A DNA stretch of 64,000 bases from Streptomyces sp. ADI96-02 (GCF_003846185.1 NZ_ML123034.1:6317382-6381381); one strand, 5' to 3'; counted from the first letter of the stretch, positions 51,895 through 60,285 are shown. Program-made: numbers and translations. Notes: generated from the letters alone by a model not told the origin.

Positions 51895-53094
51895 TCACCA
51901 GGCGACCGGCAGCTGCCAGGGGCCCCGCATGATGCCGTCCTTCCAGTCCAGCTCCTCCACCGGTACGGCGGGCCGCAGCGCGGGGAAGCGCCGGACCAGT
52001 GCCAGCAGGGCGATGGAGAGTTCCAGACGGGCGAGCTGCCCGCCGGGGCAGTAGTGCGGCCCGGCGCCGAACGCCAGGTGCTTTCCGGCGTCCGGACGCC
52101 GTATGTCGAGGCGATCGGGTTCGGAGAAGACCGCCGGGTCGCGGTTGGCGACGCAGTTGAGGGCGTTCACCGCCGTCCCCGGGGGCAGGGTGACCCCGAG
52201 CAGGTCCACCTCCGCCGTGGTGACGCGCATCAACATGCCGACGCGGCTGAGGAGCTGGTGGCGCAGGAGTTCGTCGACGGCGCGCGGCACCAGTTCCGGG
52301 CTCCGCACCAGGAGGTCCCACTGCTCGCGGTGGGCGAACAGCGCTACCAGGGAATTGGAGAGCTGGTTGTGCGTGGTGTCGTGTCCGGCCACCAGCACAG
52401 GTATCAGGTTCGCCAGCACCGTGGCGTCGTCCAGCGGGAGGCCGTCCGGCCCAGGGGCCAGCAGCGTGCTGATCAGGTCGTCGCCGGGGGCGCGCCGCTT
52501 CGCGCCGATCAGCTCTTGGAGGTACGTGGTGAGCTGCTCCGCCGCCGTGGCCGCCTCTCCGGCGGAGCCCGCGGAGGCGGGCAGGATCGCTTCGATCCAC
52601 TCCCGAAAGGCGTCGTGGTCCTCGTAGGGGACGCCGAGCAGCCGGCAGAGCACCTTGACGGGCAGTGGCGCGGTCAGATGGGCGACCACGTCGGCGGGCG
52701 GTCCGGCGGCCTCCATCGCGTCGAGCATCTCCGCCACGAGCGCCTCGATCTCGGGGCGTAGACGCTCGACCGTGCGCGCGGTGAAGGCCCGGCCGATGTG
52801 CGCCCGCAGGGCGGTGTGCTCCGGCGGGTCCATGGCGTGCAGCAGCCCGTTCTGCGCGTGGAAGGGGACGACGGACGGCACCCCCGGGCGGGATGCCTCG
52901 GCGCGGCTGAAGCGCGGGTCGATCAGCACCTGGCGGACGGCCTCATGGCTGAGCGCGAGGTGGATCGGGGCGCCGTCGGCCATGACCGCCGCGGCCACAG
53001 GCCCCTCGCCCAACAGCGCCGCTCCGCTGATGTCGTGGTCGGCGGAGGGGTCCTGAGGGGACGGGAAGACAGGGCATCCGTCGCTGGTGGGCAT
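51895..53094 (-). CDS. Cytochrome P450
   Basis: A 399-residue class I bacterial P450. The I-helix oxygen-binding motif is LVAGHDTT, the K-helix ExxR is in VDELLRHQ, and the haem-binding loop is FGAGPHYCPGG (Cys-349). Likely a tailoring oxidase of the terpene cluster; no ferredoxin gene is near. The ATG at 53094 is preceded by GGAGAG; an ATG at 53181 would overlap the operator region. It is the first gene of a minus-strand operon with the FAD monooxygenase. Confidence 0.93.
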   Translation of the reverse strand: MPTSDGCPVFPSPQDPSADHDISGAALLGEGPVAAAVMADGAPIHLALSHEAVRQVLIDPRFSRAEASRPGVPSVVPFHAQNGLLHAMDPPEHTALRAHIGRAFTARTVERLRPEIEALVAEMLDAMEAAGPPADVVAHLTAPLPVKVLCRLLGVPYEDHDAFREWIEAILPASAGSAGEAATAAEQLTTYLQELIGAKRRAPGDDLISTLLAPGPDGLPLDDATVLANLIPVLVAGHDTTHNQLSNSLVALFAHREQWDLLVRSPELVPRAVDELLRHQLLSRVGMLMRVTTAEVDLLGVTLPPGTAVNALNCVANRDPAVFSEPDRLDIRRPDAGKHLAFGAGPHYCPGGQLARLELSIALLALVRRFPALRPAVPVEELDWKDGIMRGPWQLPVAW

Positions 53095-53187
53095 GGCGCG
53101 GGACTCTCCAGGGGGCACATCGCAGGGGGCCTGTTGCTCCTGCGGAACACGCAGTGTGAATACGGGCGACGGGCGGGGCAAGAGGGC

Positions 53188-53204
53188 GTTCCACCCAGTG
53201 GAAC
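53188..53204. promoter_or_regulatory. IclR-type operator between P450 and terpene synthase 2
   Basis: GTTCCAC-CCA-GTGGAAC is a perfect 7-bp inverted repeat with a 3-base spacer, the architecture of IclR-family sites (TTCCAC...GTGGAA). It lies 93 bases before the P450 start and 73 bases before the second synthase, and an IclR gene is the next regulator downstream. Confidence 0.65.
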
Positions 53205-53277
53205 AGCGGCTTTTCGCTCACAGGTTCGGTCCGCAGACTCTGCCCGCCCAGCACCGTCACCTCCCGGAGCGCACACC

Positions 53278-54249
53278 ATGTCTGAACCTCTGCTCGTACC
53301 CGACCTGTACTGCCCGTTCCCCCGTGCCGCCCGTCCCCATGCGGACACGGTCGAGCGGGAGGTCGTGGCGTGGATGGAGCGCTTCGAACTCATTCGGACA
53401 CCGGCGGAGCGGGAGCGGCTCTCCGGTATCAGGATCGGCTGGCTGACAGGTGCCGCACACGCCGACGGCCTGCTCGAACCGAGCATCATCGCTGCGCAGT
53501 TGACCGCCTGGCTGACGGCCTTCGACGACCGGTACGCCGACTGCCCCCGCCCCGACGAACAGGGGGTGCCCACCGCCCGTCTCGTACTGCGGCTGCGAGC
53601 CGTGATGGAGGACCCCGCCGCCGCTCCCGCGCCCGACGAGCCGTACTGCGCCGGCTTGCGCGACCTCTTCCTACGGCTCGCCGCGTGGGCCGGCCCCGAG
53701 CAGTTGATGCGGGTGCGCAGCAGTATGACGGAGTACTTCATGTCGGCGCTGTGCCAGGTGACATACGGCCTCGGCGCTTACACGCCGACGTTCGACGAGT
53801 ACGTGGAGCTGCGGCGCTACACGGGGATATGCCACATCGTGTTCACCCTCGTGGACGTGGCTCGTGGGTTCGAACTGCCCGGAGCGGTGTGGGCGGGCCC
53901 GGAGGTCCGCGCCCTCAACACCGCCGCGGCGGACGTCATCGACTACGCCAACGACGTACTCGGTTCCCGCAAGGAGTTCACGCACGAGGACGATCTGGCG
54001 CGCAGCCTGCCACAGGTGCTGGCCCAGCAGTACGGATGCGACCACGCGGAGGCGCTGCGGAGGGCCGCCGCGATACACGACGAGGCGGTCCGCGCCTTCA
54101 TGGCGCTCGCCTCCGAGGTGCGGCTCGCGGCGGATCCGCTGCTCGCCCGGTACATAGCGGGCCTGGAGACCTGGATGGTGGCGCACTTCGACTGGTACGG
54201 GGTCACCAACCGCTACGACAGCCACCGCGAGCAGGTGCGATGGGCGTAG
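53278..54249 (+). CDS. Class I terpene synthase 2
   Basis: A 323-residue terpene cyclase with LTAFDDRYADCP (Asp-83, Asp-84, Asp-88), sensor Arg-179, the NSE triad as NDVLGSRKE (Asn-225, Gly-229, Glu-233) and the RY pair Arg-312/Tyr-313. The Ser of the NSE triad is Gly, a variant that is tolerated in some cyclases where water replaces the side chain. It is short and only distantly similar to synthase 1, so the cluster probably makes two scaffolds or acts in sequence. CCCGGAG lies 8 bases before the ATG. Confidence 0.9.
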   Translation: MSEPLLVPDLYCPFPRAARPHADTVEREVVAWMERFELIRTPAERERLSGIRIGWLTGAAHADGLLEPSIIAAQLTAWLTAFDDRYADCPRPDEQGVPTARLVLRLRAVMEDPAAAPAPDEPYCAGLRDLFLRLAAWAGPEQLMRVRSSMTEYFMSALCQVTYGLGAYTPTFDEYVELRRYTGICHIVFTLVDVARGFELPGAVWAGPEVRALNTAAADVIDYANDVLGSRKEFTHEDDLARSLPQVLAQQYGCDHAEALRRAAAIHDEAVRAFMALASEVRLAADPLLARYIAGLETWMVAHFDWYGVTNRYDSHREQVRWA

Positions 54250-54322
54250 CGGGCAGGCTGCCGCTCGGCCGCACGTCCTTAGAATCACTTGCCAGCCCCC
54301 ACGGTCCGACAGGAGCACCATC

Positions 54323-55090
54323 GTGACGTATGCCCTCGACGCGAGGCCGAGGCAAGCGGCGGAACAGGCGCCCGGCGCCGCGGAGAAGGCCCTCCTGCTG
54401 CTGGAGAGCCTCACCGCGTTGTCGGCCGCAGGAGTACCGCCCACCCTCACCGGCCTCGCCACCGCCAGCGGTCTGGCGAAGTCCACCACGCACAGGCTGC
54501 TGTCACTGCTCGTCAGGCGCGGGATGGTCACCTGCACGGACGGCGCCTACCGGCCGGGCCCGGCGCTGGCCGGCCTGGCCGCGGCGGCTCTCGGGCTGCC
54601 CGTGGACCGATTACGCTCGACACTCCTGCCGCACATGGTGGACCTGTACGAACTCACCCACGAGACCGTCAACCTGGCGGTGCTCCAGGGGCCGGACATC
54701 GTCCTGATCGAGCGCGTACACGGCAGCCGCACGCAGCGATCCTCCGTCCGGCTGCCCGAGCGGGTGCCGGCGCACAGCACCGCACTGGGCCGCGCGCTGC
54801 TCGACGCCGCCGGTACGTCCGCCACCGCCCCGCCCCACGCCGGCGTTCCCGGCGATCGCACCGGCGTCCTGCTGTCCGAGATTCGCCGGCAAGGCATGTC
54901 GACGAGCCTCGGTGAACTGATCCCCGGCGTCGCTTGTCTGGCGCTGCCCATACTGGACGAGGCCCGCAATCCCGTCATGGCGCTGTCGGTGTCCGGCTGG
55001 GCCCAGAGCATGAACCTTCTCTCCACGGCGAAGCACCTTCGGTCGGTGAGTCTGGCGGCCGGCCTGGCACTGCTCACCGAGGAGGATTGA
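54323..55090 (+). CDS. IclR-family regulator of the terpene cluster, with a TTA codon
   Basis: A 255-residue regulator. The helix-turn-helix lies in LTGLATASGLAKSTTHRLLSLL and the effector domain in VNLAVLQGPDIVLIERVHG, RVPAHSTALGRALL and VACLALPILDEARNPVMALSV. The start is the GTG at 54323 after AGGAG. Codon 97 (54611-54613) is TTA, so translation should need the bldA tRNA and appear late in development. It is 73 bases downstream of terpene synthase 2 on the same strand and probably acts at the palindrome at 53188-53204. Confidence 0.9.
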   Translation: MTYALDARPRQAAEQAPGAAEKALLLLESLTALSAAGVPPTLTGLATASGLAKSTTHRLLSLLVRRGMVTCTDGAYRPGPALAGLAAAALGLPVDRLRSTLLPHMVDLYELTHETVNLAVLQGPDIVLIERVHGSRTQRSSVRLPERVPAHSTALGRALLDAAGTSATAPPHAGVPGDRTGVLLSEIRRQGMSTSLGELIPGVACLALPILDEARNPVMALSVSGWAQSMNLLSTAKHLRSVSLAAGLALLTEED

Positions 55091-55230
55091 ACCCGCCGGC
55101 GGTCGCGCCGCCCTCCGGCCCAGGTCTCTGCGCGTGAGCCGGGTGAGTGGTCTTGGCGGCAGTGCCGTGGGAGGACGGGCGAGGGCGGGGAGAGGTAGGG
55201 GACCACATGTCCTCACCCACGGAGTTCTCG

Positions 55231-55737
55231 ATGAAGCGCACTGCCACGGTCGTCACCTGTGTCGCCGCGTTCCTGTTCACCACCGCCCTGACCGGGTGCT
55301 CCAGCGGCTCCGGCGACGCTTCCGGGGAGGGGGAGGGGCACGGCCCCGTCTCCTCCAGTGCCTCGCCCTCGAAGCCGGCCACCGTCGACACGAAGTCCGC
55401 CGGCAAACTCGGCACCATCCTCGTCGACGACAAGGGCCGCACCCTCTACCTCTTCCTGGCCGACAAGAAGAACAAGTCGAACTGTTCCGGCGCGTGTGCC
55501 AAAGCCTGGCCGCCGCTGCTCACGAAGGGCGACGCGAAGCCCGGAAAGGGCGTCGAGAAGAAGCTCCTCGACACCACCAAGCGCTCCGGCGGCGGCACAC
55601 AGGTCACCTACAACGGCCATCCCCTCTACTACTACGTCGGTGACTCCAAGCCGGGCCAGACCAACGGCCAGGACCTCGACCAGTTCGGCGCGGAGTGGTA
55701 CGTCCTGAACGCCAAGGGCAAGCAGGTCGGAAGCTGA
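55231..55737 (+). CDS. Secreted lipoprotein with YxF/YxxD-type repeats
   Basis: A 168-residue lipoprotein: signal MKRTATVVTCVAAFLFTTALTGC with lipobox LTGC at Cys-23, a Ser/Gly/Glu linker, then two copies of the COG4315/Lipoprotein_15 pattern (GTILVDDKGRTLYLFLAD with NCSGACAKAWPPLL, and TYNGHPLYYYVGD with FGAEWYVLNAKG). Function of the family is unknown; a redox or metal role has been suggested. The ATG at 55231 (GGAG 7 bases upstream) is preferred to one at 55207. Confidence 0.87.
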   Translation: MKRTATVVTCVAAFLFTTALTGCSSGSGDASGEGEGHGPVSSSASPSKPATVDTKSAGKLGTILVDDKGRTLYLFLADKKNKSNCSGACAKAWPPLLTKGDAKPGKGVEKKLLDTTKRSGGGTQVTYNGHPLYYYVGDSKPGQTNGQDLDQFGAEWYVLNAKGKQVGS

Positions 55738-56345
55738 GCAGGGAGAGCGGCGCGGTCACGGGGCGCGGCCGGCACCGCCGAGGCGGCGGCCGTGCCACGG
55801 GCGCCGTGCTCGCCCTTCTCGGCGTCCTGCTCCCCGTCGCGGTCGGCGTGGGGATCTACTTCTTCGGCACCCACCACACCCCGGACTACGACAGCGGGCT
55901 CTACGGGGAGCACGGGGCCGCCGCGGTCGACCTCAAGGCGCGCCTGGGCAGCGCCCTCCTGTGCCTGGCCCTCATCCAACTGGTTCTCGCACTGTGGATG
56001 TACGGACGCGTGCCCGGAGCCCGCTCCGCGCCCCGGTCCGTCCGGTTGGGGCACCGGGTGCTGGGGTTCCTCACCTTCCTCTTCTCGCTGCCGATCGCGT
56101 ACCACTGCCTGGAGACCTACGGGATCGAGACGACGTCCCCCCGAACGGCGATCCACTCCTTCGCCGGATGCGCCCTCTACGGCGCGTTCGTGGCGAAGGT
56201 GATCGTCGTGCGCAGCCGGCGCCTGCCCGGCTGGATGCTTCCGGTGATGGGCTCGCTCCTCGTGCTCGGAGTGGCCCTTCTCTGGTACACCGCGGCTCTG
56301 TGGGTTCTCAACGGAGACTCGGTTCCGGGCTTCTCCGAGTCCTGA
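55695..56345 (+). CDS. Four-helix membrane protein, DUF6529-like
   Basis: A 216-residue membrane protein if read from the GTG at 55695, which overlaps the lipoprotein gene by 43 bases; the true start may be later (a CTG at 55734 overlaps the lipoprotein stop). Spans: AVLALLGVLLPVAVGVGIYFF, ALLCLALIQLVLALWMYG, VLGFLTFLFSLPIAYHCL, HSFAGCALYGAFVAKVIVV and LVLGVALLWYTAALWVL. Paired His residues (GHRVLGF, AYHCLE, AIHSFAG) would suit haem binding. Its tight link to the YxxD lipoprotein suggests a joint envelope redox function; that is inference. Confidence 0.75.
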   Translation: MVRPERQGQAGRKLSRESGAVTGRGRHRRGGGRATGAVLALLGVLLPVAVGVGIYFFGTHHTPDYDSGLYGEHGAAAVDLKARLGSALLCLALIQLVLALWMYGRVPGARSAPRSVRLGHRVLGFLTFLFSLPIAYHCLETYGIETTSPRTAIHSFAGCALYGAFVAKVIVVRSRRLPGWMLPVMGSLLVLGVALLWYTAALWVLNGDSVPGFSES

Positions 56346-56372
56346 GCGAGGAGACACCTCCACGCCCCCGTG

Positions 56373-57944
56373 TCACAGCGGGCAGGTGCGGCCGTCGACG
56401 CGGGCGTCCGACACCCAGGCGGCCGGCGCGTACGCGTCGTCGTACGCGAAGTCCACCACCACGCCGACGCTGAGCGTCCCCCGGGAAGGGACCGTTCGGT
56501 TGTAGTCGGCCGCGGTCACGGTGACCAGGTCGCCCGTGGTCGTGGCCGTGCCGTTCCAGACCTGGACCCGCGCTTTGTCCGGCACGCGGAACGTCAGTTT
56601 CCAGCCCGCCTCCAGGGCCGTGTCCGACGTGATGTTCAGGTCGGCCTCGATGCCCTCGTTCCACTGGTTGCGGATCCGGACGTCCGCTGAACACGCCTGC
56701 GACGGCGGCCGGCTCGGCTTGTCCTCGTCCTCTTCCGGAGTCCGGTCGGAGGGCGAGGGGCTGACCGTCTCGCGGTCCTCGGCGGGTGCGGAGGCCGAAG
56801 GGTCGGCCGTCGCCGACCGGTCGGGGCCGCCGGGCTTTCGGGACACCTCCGGGGCATCGTCGGGCGCACCGCTCCCGGGAAGTTCGCGTTGCACGCCCGG
56901 TCGAAGGAGTGACGACGCAGGTCGCGCGTCCTGCTGGGAGGCATCGTGCAGAACGAGCATCCCGCCTCCCAGGAGCACCAGCCCGGTTCCGATCCCGGCC
57001 GCCTTCATCAGCCGGCTCCTGCCGGCGCTGCTGCCGGTGGTACGGCCTTCGGTCCCGCCGGGGAGCACCCGCCGCCCCGCAGGCCGGACCGAACGCGACG
57101 GGCGAACCTCCGCGCCGTTCGGCTGTTGCGACAACTGCCGGCGGCGCCGGGCCACGTAGGCGGGGCCGCTCCACTTGAGCGTCGCCTCGGCGACGAGTCC
57201 GGGCAGTACGTCGTCCGCCCTGCTCAGGCACTCGAAAGCCGTGCCGCAGACGAGGCATCCGTTCAAGTGCTCCAGAAGATCGGGCGGTGTCGTGGGAGCG
57301 CTCCCGCGCGCGGCGGCGTCCAACAGGCTCGCATACGACCGGCAGACGGGATCCTGCACCTGCGCACGGTGTATCAGCGAGCTCCGTTCCCGGAAGGACT
57401 CCGTCACACGGACCAGGTCCGCCGCCGTCTCGGCTCGCGGCCGGTCCAGCCGCTCGGCGACGACCGTGTCCGGCAACCCTTCGACGCAGCTCCACCACAG
57501 CAGTTCGCTGTCGTCCGGATCCATGGCGCACAGGGCGCGCAGTGCCAGTGACGTCTCGGCCGACGCCCAGGGATCCCATGGCTCGGCACCGGGATCCGCC
57601 GCGTGTTCCGTGAGCCGGTTCAGCAGGTCCGGTGCGAGGACCCGGGCCTCTTCGGGCGAGGACGACATCTCCATGGCCACGATGAGCACGGTGTTGAGTG
57701 CGGCGGGGACGGTGGGCAGTTCCTCCGCCCAGGAAGGCTCCAACTGGCGTGAGGCGCGCGTCCGTTCGCCTGCCCGTGCGGCGAGCGCCTCGGCGGCGGT
57801 GGACGTACGCGTGCACAGCCGGGCGTACGTGTCGACGGGGTCGGACTCGTCGTCCCACAGGCGGCGGCCGATGAACGGCGTCGCGGGCGCGGAGGCGTCG
57901 AGGGAGCGGCTGGTTGCCGGAGGGGGGACGAGCGACTTTGACAC
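56373..57944 (-). CDS. Sigma-like / zinc-finger / transmembrane / CBM2 one-piece envelope protein
   Basis: A 523-residue protein with an unusual order of parts. Residues 130-195 resemble sigma region 4 of ECF factors (LALRALCAMDPDDSELLWW, GLPDTVVAERLDRPRAETAAD). Residues 222-233 hold an anti-sigma zinc finger HLNGCLVC. A single membrane helix spans 314-333. A Pro/Glu/Ser linker follows, then residues 418-523 form a family 2 carbohydrate-binding module bounded by Cys-418 and Cys-521 (NQWNEGIEADLNIT, GWKLTFRVP, VQVWNGTAT). The carbohydrate module should be outside the cell and the sigma-like part inside. GAGGA lies 5 bases before the GTG at 57944. Confidence 0.8.
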   Translation of the reverse strand: MSKSLVPPPATSRSLDASAPATPFIGRRLWDDESDPVDTYARLCTRTSTAAEALAARAGERTRASRQLEPSWAEELPTVPAALNTVLIVAMEMSSSPEEARVLAPDLLNRLTEHAADPGAEPWDPWASAETSLALRALCAMDPDDSELLWWSCVEGLPDTVVAERLDRPRAETAADLVRVTESFRERSSLIHRAQVQDPVCRSYASLLDAAARGSAPTTPPDLLEHLNGCLVCGTAFECLSRADDVLPGLVAEATLKWSGPAYVARRRRQLSQQPNGAEVRPSRSVRPAGRRVLPGGTEGRTTGSSAGRSRLMKAAGIGTGLVLLGGGMLVLHDASQQDARPASSLLRPGVQRELPGSGAPDDAPEVSRKPGGPDRSATADPSASAPAEDRETVSPSPSDRTPEEDEDKPSRPPSQACSADVRIRNQWNEGIEADLNITSDTALEAGWKLTFRVPDKARVQVWNGTATTTGDLVTVTAADYNRTVPSRGTLSVGVVVDFAYDDAYAPAAWVSDARVDGRTCPL

Positions 57945-58210
57945 GAGTCCTCTTCCATGGAAGTGGGGGAGCGCGACAGCCGCCTGCGCGGTGGCCGAGG
58001 AAGTCACTGCGGGCCACGTCCGCCGAGACACTGGGCGCGGTCATGCGATGCCGAGGCTGTCATGGCCGCACTGCCGAGACAAGATCCATCCGAAGCCGGG
58101 TACGGGGCACGGCCGCGGCTCGTACGACGGTGACCCGGCGGGGGCGCGGTGGCCGGAACACCGCGCGCCGGTCATCTCCGACCGGCCCTCGTCGGGGCCC
58201 GACCGCCATC

Positions 58211-58248
58211 GCGCCCGACCGGCGCACCCGTCCGCGCCGGTCGGGCGC
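58211..58248. terminator. Perfect 15-bp hairpin without an adjacent gene
   Basis: GCGCCCGACCGGCGC (58211-58225) pairs with GCGCCGGTCGGGCGC (58234-58248) across 8 bases. It stands about 270 bases from the nearest gene, so it may stop read-through or mark the end of a lost gene. Confidence 0.6.
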
Positions 58249-58641
58249 ACGGATCGCCGCACCCTGCGAGCCACCCGCGTCCGCACTGGTGAGCGCCGCT
58301 CCCGGTCTTCGAGCCCCGCGACGCGGTGCGGCCCGAACGGGTCCTGGCGACCTCGCCGCACGTCCGACGGCCGACGGCGATCGGCCCGTCCCGTACCTCG
58401 CCCGAGCCCGGCCGTCGCCCGACCGGACGCGTACGGCCGAGAGCCGGGGGCGCGGAAGGACGCCTTGCCGAGGGCGTGAAAGCGGCAGGCCGTCGGAGGG
58501 CAATACTCATGGCCGCTGAACGGTTGCACCGAACCGGCCGAGTGCCGCGGGCCTCCTGCCGGCCTCATCGCTCATACCTCATGAGCAATGGGCGGGCCCG
58601 GCCCTTGATCCCCGGCCCTCGACCCCCGGCCCTCAGCCCCG

Positions 58642-58689
58642 CCGGACCTCGGCCGCCGGCCACCGTCGTGGCCAGCGGCCGAGGTCCGG
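58642..58689 (-). terminator. Compound hairpin downstream of the GH43 gene
   Basis: Outer arms CCGGACCTCGGCCGC (58642-58656) and GCGGCCGAGGTCCGG (58675-58689) and inner arms GGCCAC (58658-58663) and GTGGCC (58668-58673) are all perfect. It begins 25 bases after the GH43 stop. Confidence 0.8.
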
Positions 58690-58713
58690 ACGTCGCCGAC
58701 GTCAGGGACGTGA

Positions 58714-60204
58714 TCAGCCGGCGGACCAGATCGACACGTTGTCGATGTTGAGCCACTTGCCCGCCGGGCTGTCCGACCAGATGCCGAGGTTCACCTTGCC
58801 CGACGACACGGTGAAGGTCAGCTTCTTCGTCGCCCAGGTGTCCTGCTTGGCGGTGAGGTGCACGGGCACCGCCGACCCGCCGTGTCCCTTCACCTCGACG
58901 TAGGCGCTCTTCTGGCCGCCGCTGGACCGGTAGTCGAAGGACAGCTCGTAGGAGCCGTTGGGCAGGGCGACCTCCTGGCTGATCCAGGAGGTGTACGCCG
59001 CGTCGTCCCACACCGCGAGCTGCCGGCGGCCGTCGCCGAGCGTGGACTCCTCCACCTTCCCGGGGCCCGTCACCTTCCACTGCGGGACCCGGGTGCCGGC
59101 GATGTCCTGGTCGAACCGGCCGTTGGCGACCCGGTTGCCCGTGATCGTGCCCGCCGCCGCGTCGACGTCGACGTCGGTGTAGCCGTGCAGGACGGGGCCG
59201 GAGCCCTCGAAGGTGAGCGGATACCAGGCGTTGCGTCCTATGCCCCCGGGCGCGGGCGAGCCGCCCGGCTTGTAGAACTGCGAGTACCGGTCGCCGTTGT
59301 AGAGGTAGGACGTGCCCTTCGAGCCGACCACCGGGATGATCTGCTCGAACTGCGTGCCGAAGGAGTTGTCCGAGGAGGGCCGCGTCGCGACGGTGCTCCA
59401 CGGCGCGGCCTTGTCCCAGCCGCCGAGGGTGCTGCTCGCGCGGTACGACGTGGCGGTGGCGTCCCAGTAGTCCATGCCGGAGGCGAACAGGTAGTAGGTC
59501 CCGTTGTCCTTCACGATGGCCGGGGCTTCCTTGTGGGCGTACGACTCGGAGTAGACCGCGGGGCCGACCCCGGTCCAGTCGCCGGTGAGCGGGGCGACGT
59601 TGAGCGTGACGTTGAAGCTCTTGGCGTCGCCCCGGCCCGTGTCTCCGACGTAGACGAGGTAAGCCTTGTCCCCGTCGACGAAGACCGAGTGGTCACCGGT
59701 GGTGTTGCCGTTGATCTCCTTGGCCGGGCCCGTCGGCGTGTAGGTGCCGTCGATCGTCGGGCTGGTGGCGAAGAGGATCTGGTTGCGGTTCCGGTCGCCG
59801 TCGTTGACCTCGACGACCAGGACGAACTTCCCGTCCGGATTCCGGATGAGCTGGGGACGTCCGAGCCACAGGCCCTCCGCCAGGGGGCCCTCCGAGCCGG
59901 ACTGGCTCAGGACGGGGCCCTCGTACGTCCAGTTCTCCAGGTCGGTGGAGCTGTACAGGTTGATCGTCTTCGGCTGGCCGCTGACCAGCTTCTGGCCCAC
60001 CCAGTAGTAGATCGATCCGACCTTGAGGACGTTGCCGCCCTGGGCGAGGATCTCGTTCCCGTCGGTGTCGGTCCAGGCGGTGTCGTTGGCGATGACCGAC
60101 GAGGGTCCCGCGGCGTGGGCGGGCAGGGCGAGGCCGCCGGTGAAGGCCAGTGCCACGGCGGCGGTCAGGGTGGTGAGGCGGGTGGCTCGCGCTCGGAGGT
60201 TCAT
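58714..60204 (-). CDS. Secreted family 43 glycoside hydrolase with C-terminal carbohydrate-binding domain
   Basis: A 496-residue exported enzyme. Residues 1-31 form a Sec signal ending LPAHAA. The five-bladed propeller follows: NDTAWTDTDGNEILAQGG with the N-terminal Asp base, TTGDHSVFVDGDKAYLVY (pKa-modulating Asp) and YAHKEAPAIVKDNGTYYL (acid Glu). It resembles GH43 enzymes acting on galactans or arabinans. Residues about 355-496 (NRVANGRFDQD, GSYELSFDYRSSGG, LTFTVSSGKVNLGIW) form a CBM4/9-like sandwich. AGGAG lies 5 bases before the ATG. It is divergent from a sugar importer that probably takes up its products. Confidence 0.88.
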   Translation of the reverse strand: MNLRARATRLTTLTAAVALAFTGGLALPAHAAGPSSVIANDTAWTDTDGNEILAQGGNVLKVGSIYYWVGQKLVSGQPKTINLYSSTDLENWTYEGPVLSQSGSEGPLAEGLWLGRPQLIRNPDGKFVLVVEVNDGDRNRNQILFATSPTIDGTYTPTGPAKEINGNTTGDHSVFVDGDKAYLVYVGDTGRGDAKSFNVTLNVAPLTGDWTGVGPAVYSESYAHKEAPAIVKDNGTYYLFASGMDYWDATATSYRASSTLGGWDKAAPWSTVATRPSSDNSFGTQFEQIIPVVGSKGTSYLYNGDRYSQFYKPGGSPAPGGIGRNAWYPLTFEGSGPVLHGYTDVDVDAAAGTITGNRVANGRFDQDIAGTRVPQWKVTGPGKVEESTLGDGRRQLAVWDDAAYTSWISQEVALPNGSYELSFDYRSSGGQKSAYVEVKGHGGSAVPVHLTAKQDTWATKKLTFTVSSGKVNLGIWSDSPAGKWLNIDNVSIWSAG

Positions 60205-60245
60205 GGGGCTCCTCGGACGATGACGGCTCTGATGGTGAAAAAAAA

Positions 60246-60285
60246 TTATCACGCAAGCTACCCAAGAGACCCATGCGTGAAATAA
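60246..60285. promoter_or_regulatory. AT-rich inverted repeat between GH43 and the importer operon
   Basis: TTATCACGCA (60246-60255) and TGCGTGAAATAA (60274-60285) form an imperfect inverted repeat (CACGCA/TGCGTG core) about 100 bases before the divergent importer start. It includes a GATAAT sequence on the minus strand, a candidate -10 box for the GH43 gene. Such a site would suit a LacI- or GntR-type repressor of both transcripts. Confidence 0.5.

Larger units (their letters stand above)
57945..58713. other. Long gene-free region
   Basis: 769 bases with no reading frame that looks coding on either strand. It contains a 12-bp palindrome CTTCCATGGAAG (57952-57963) next to the ribosome binding site of the CBM2 protein, a strong hairpin at 58211-58248 and the GH43 terminator at 58642-58689. 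Confidence 0.55.

Noticed and set aside
58041..58568. A 175-residue minus-strand open frame in the gap before the GH43 gene
   Set aside because: No recognisable motif, Arg/Pro/Gly-rich composition typical of non-coding frames, and no ribosome binding site.
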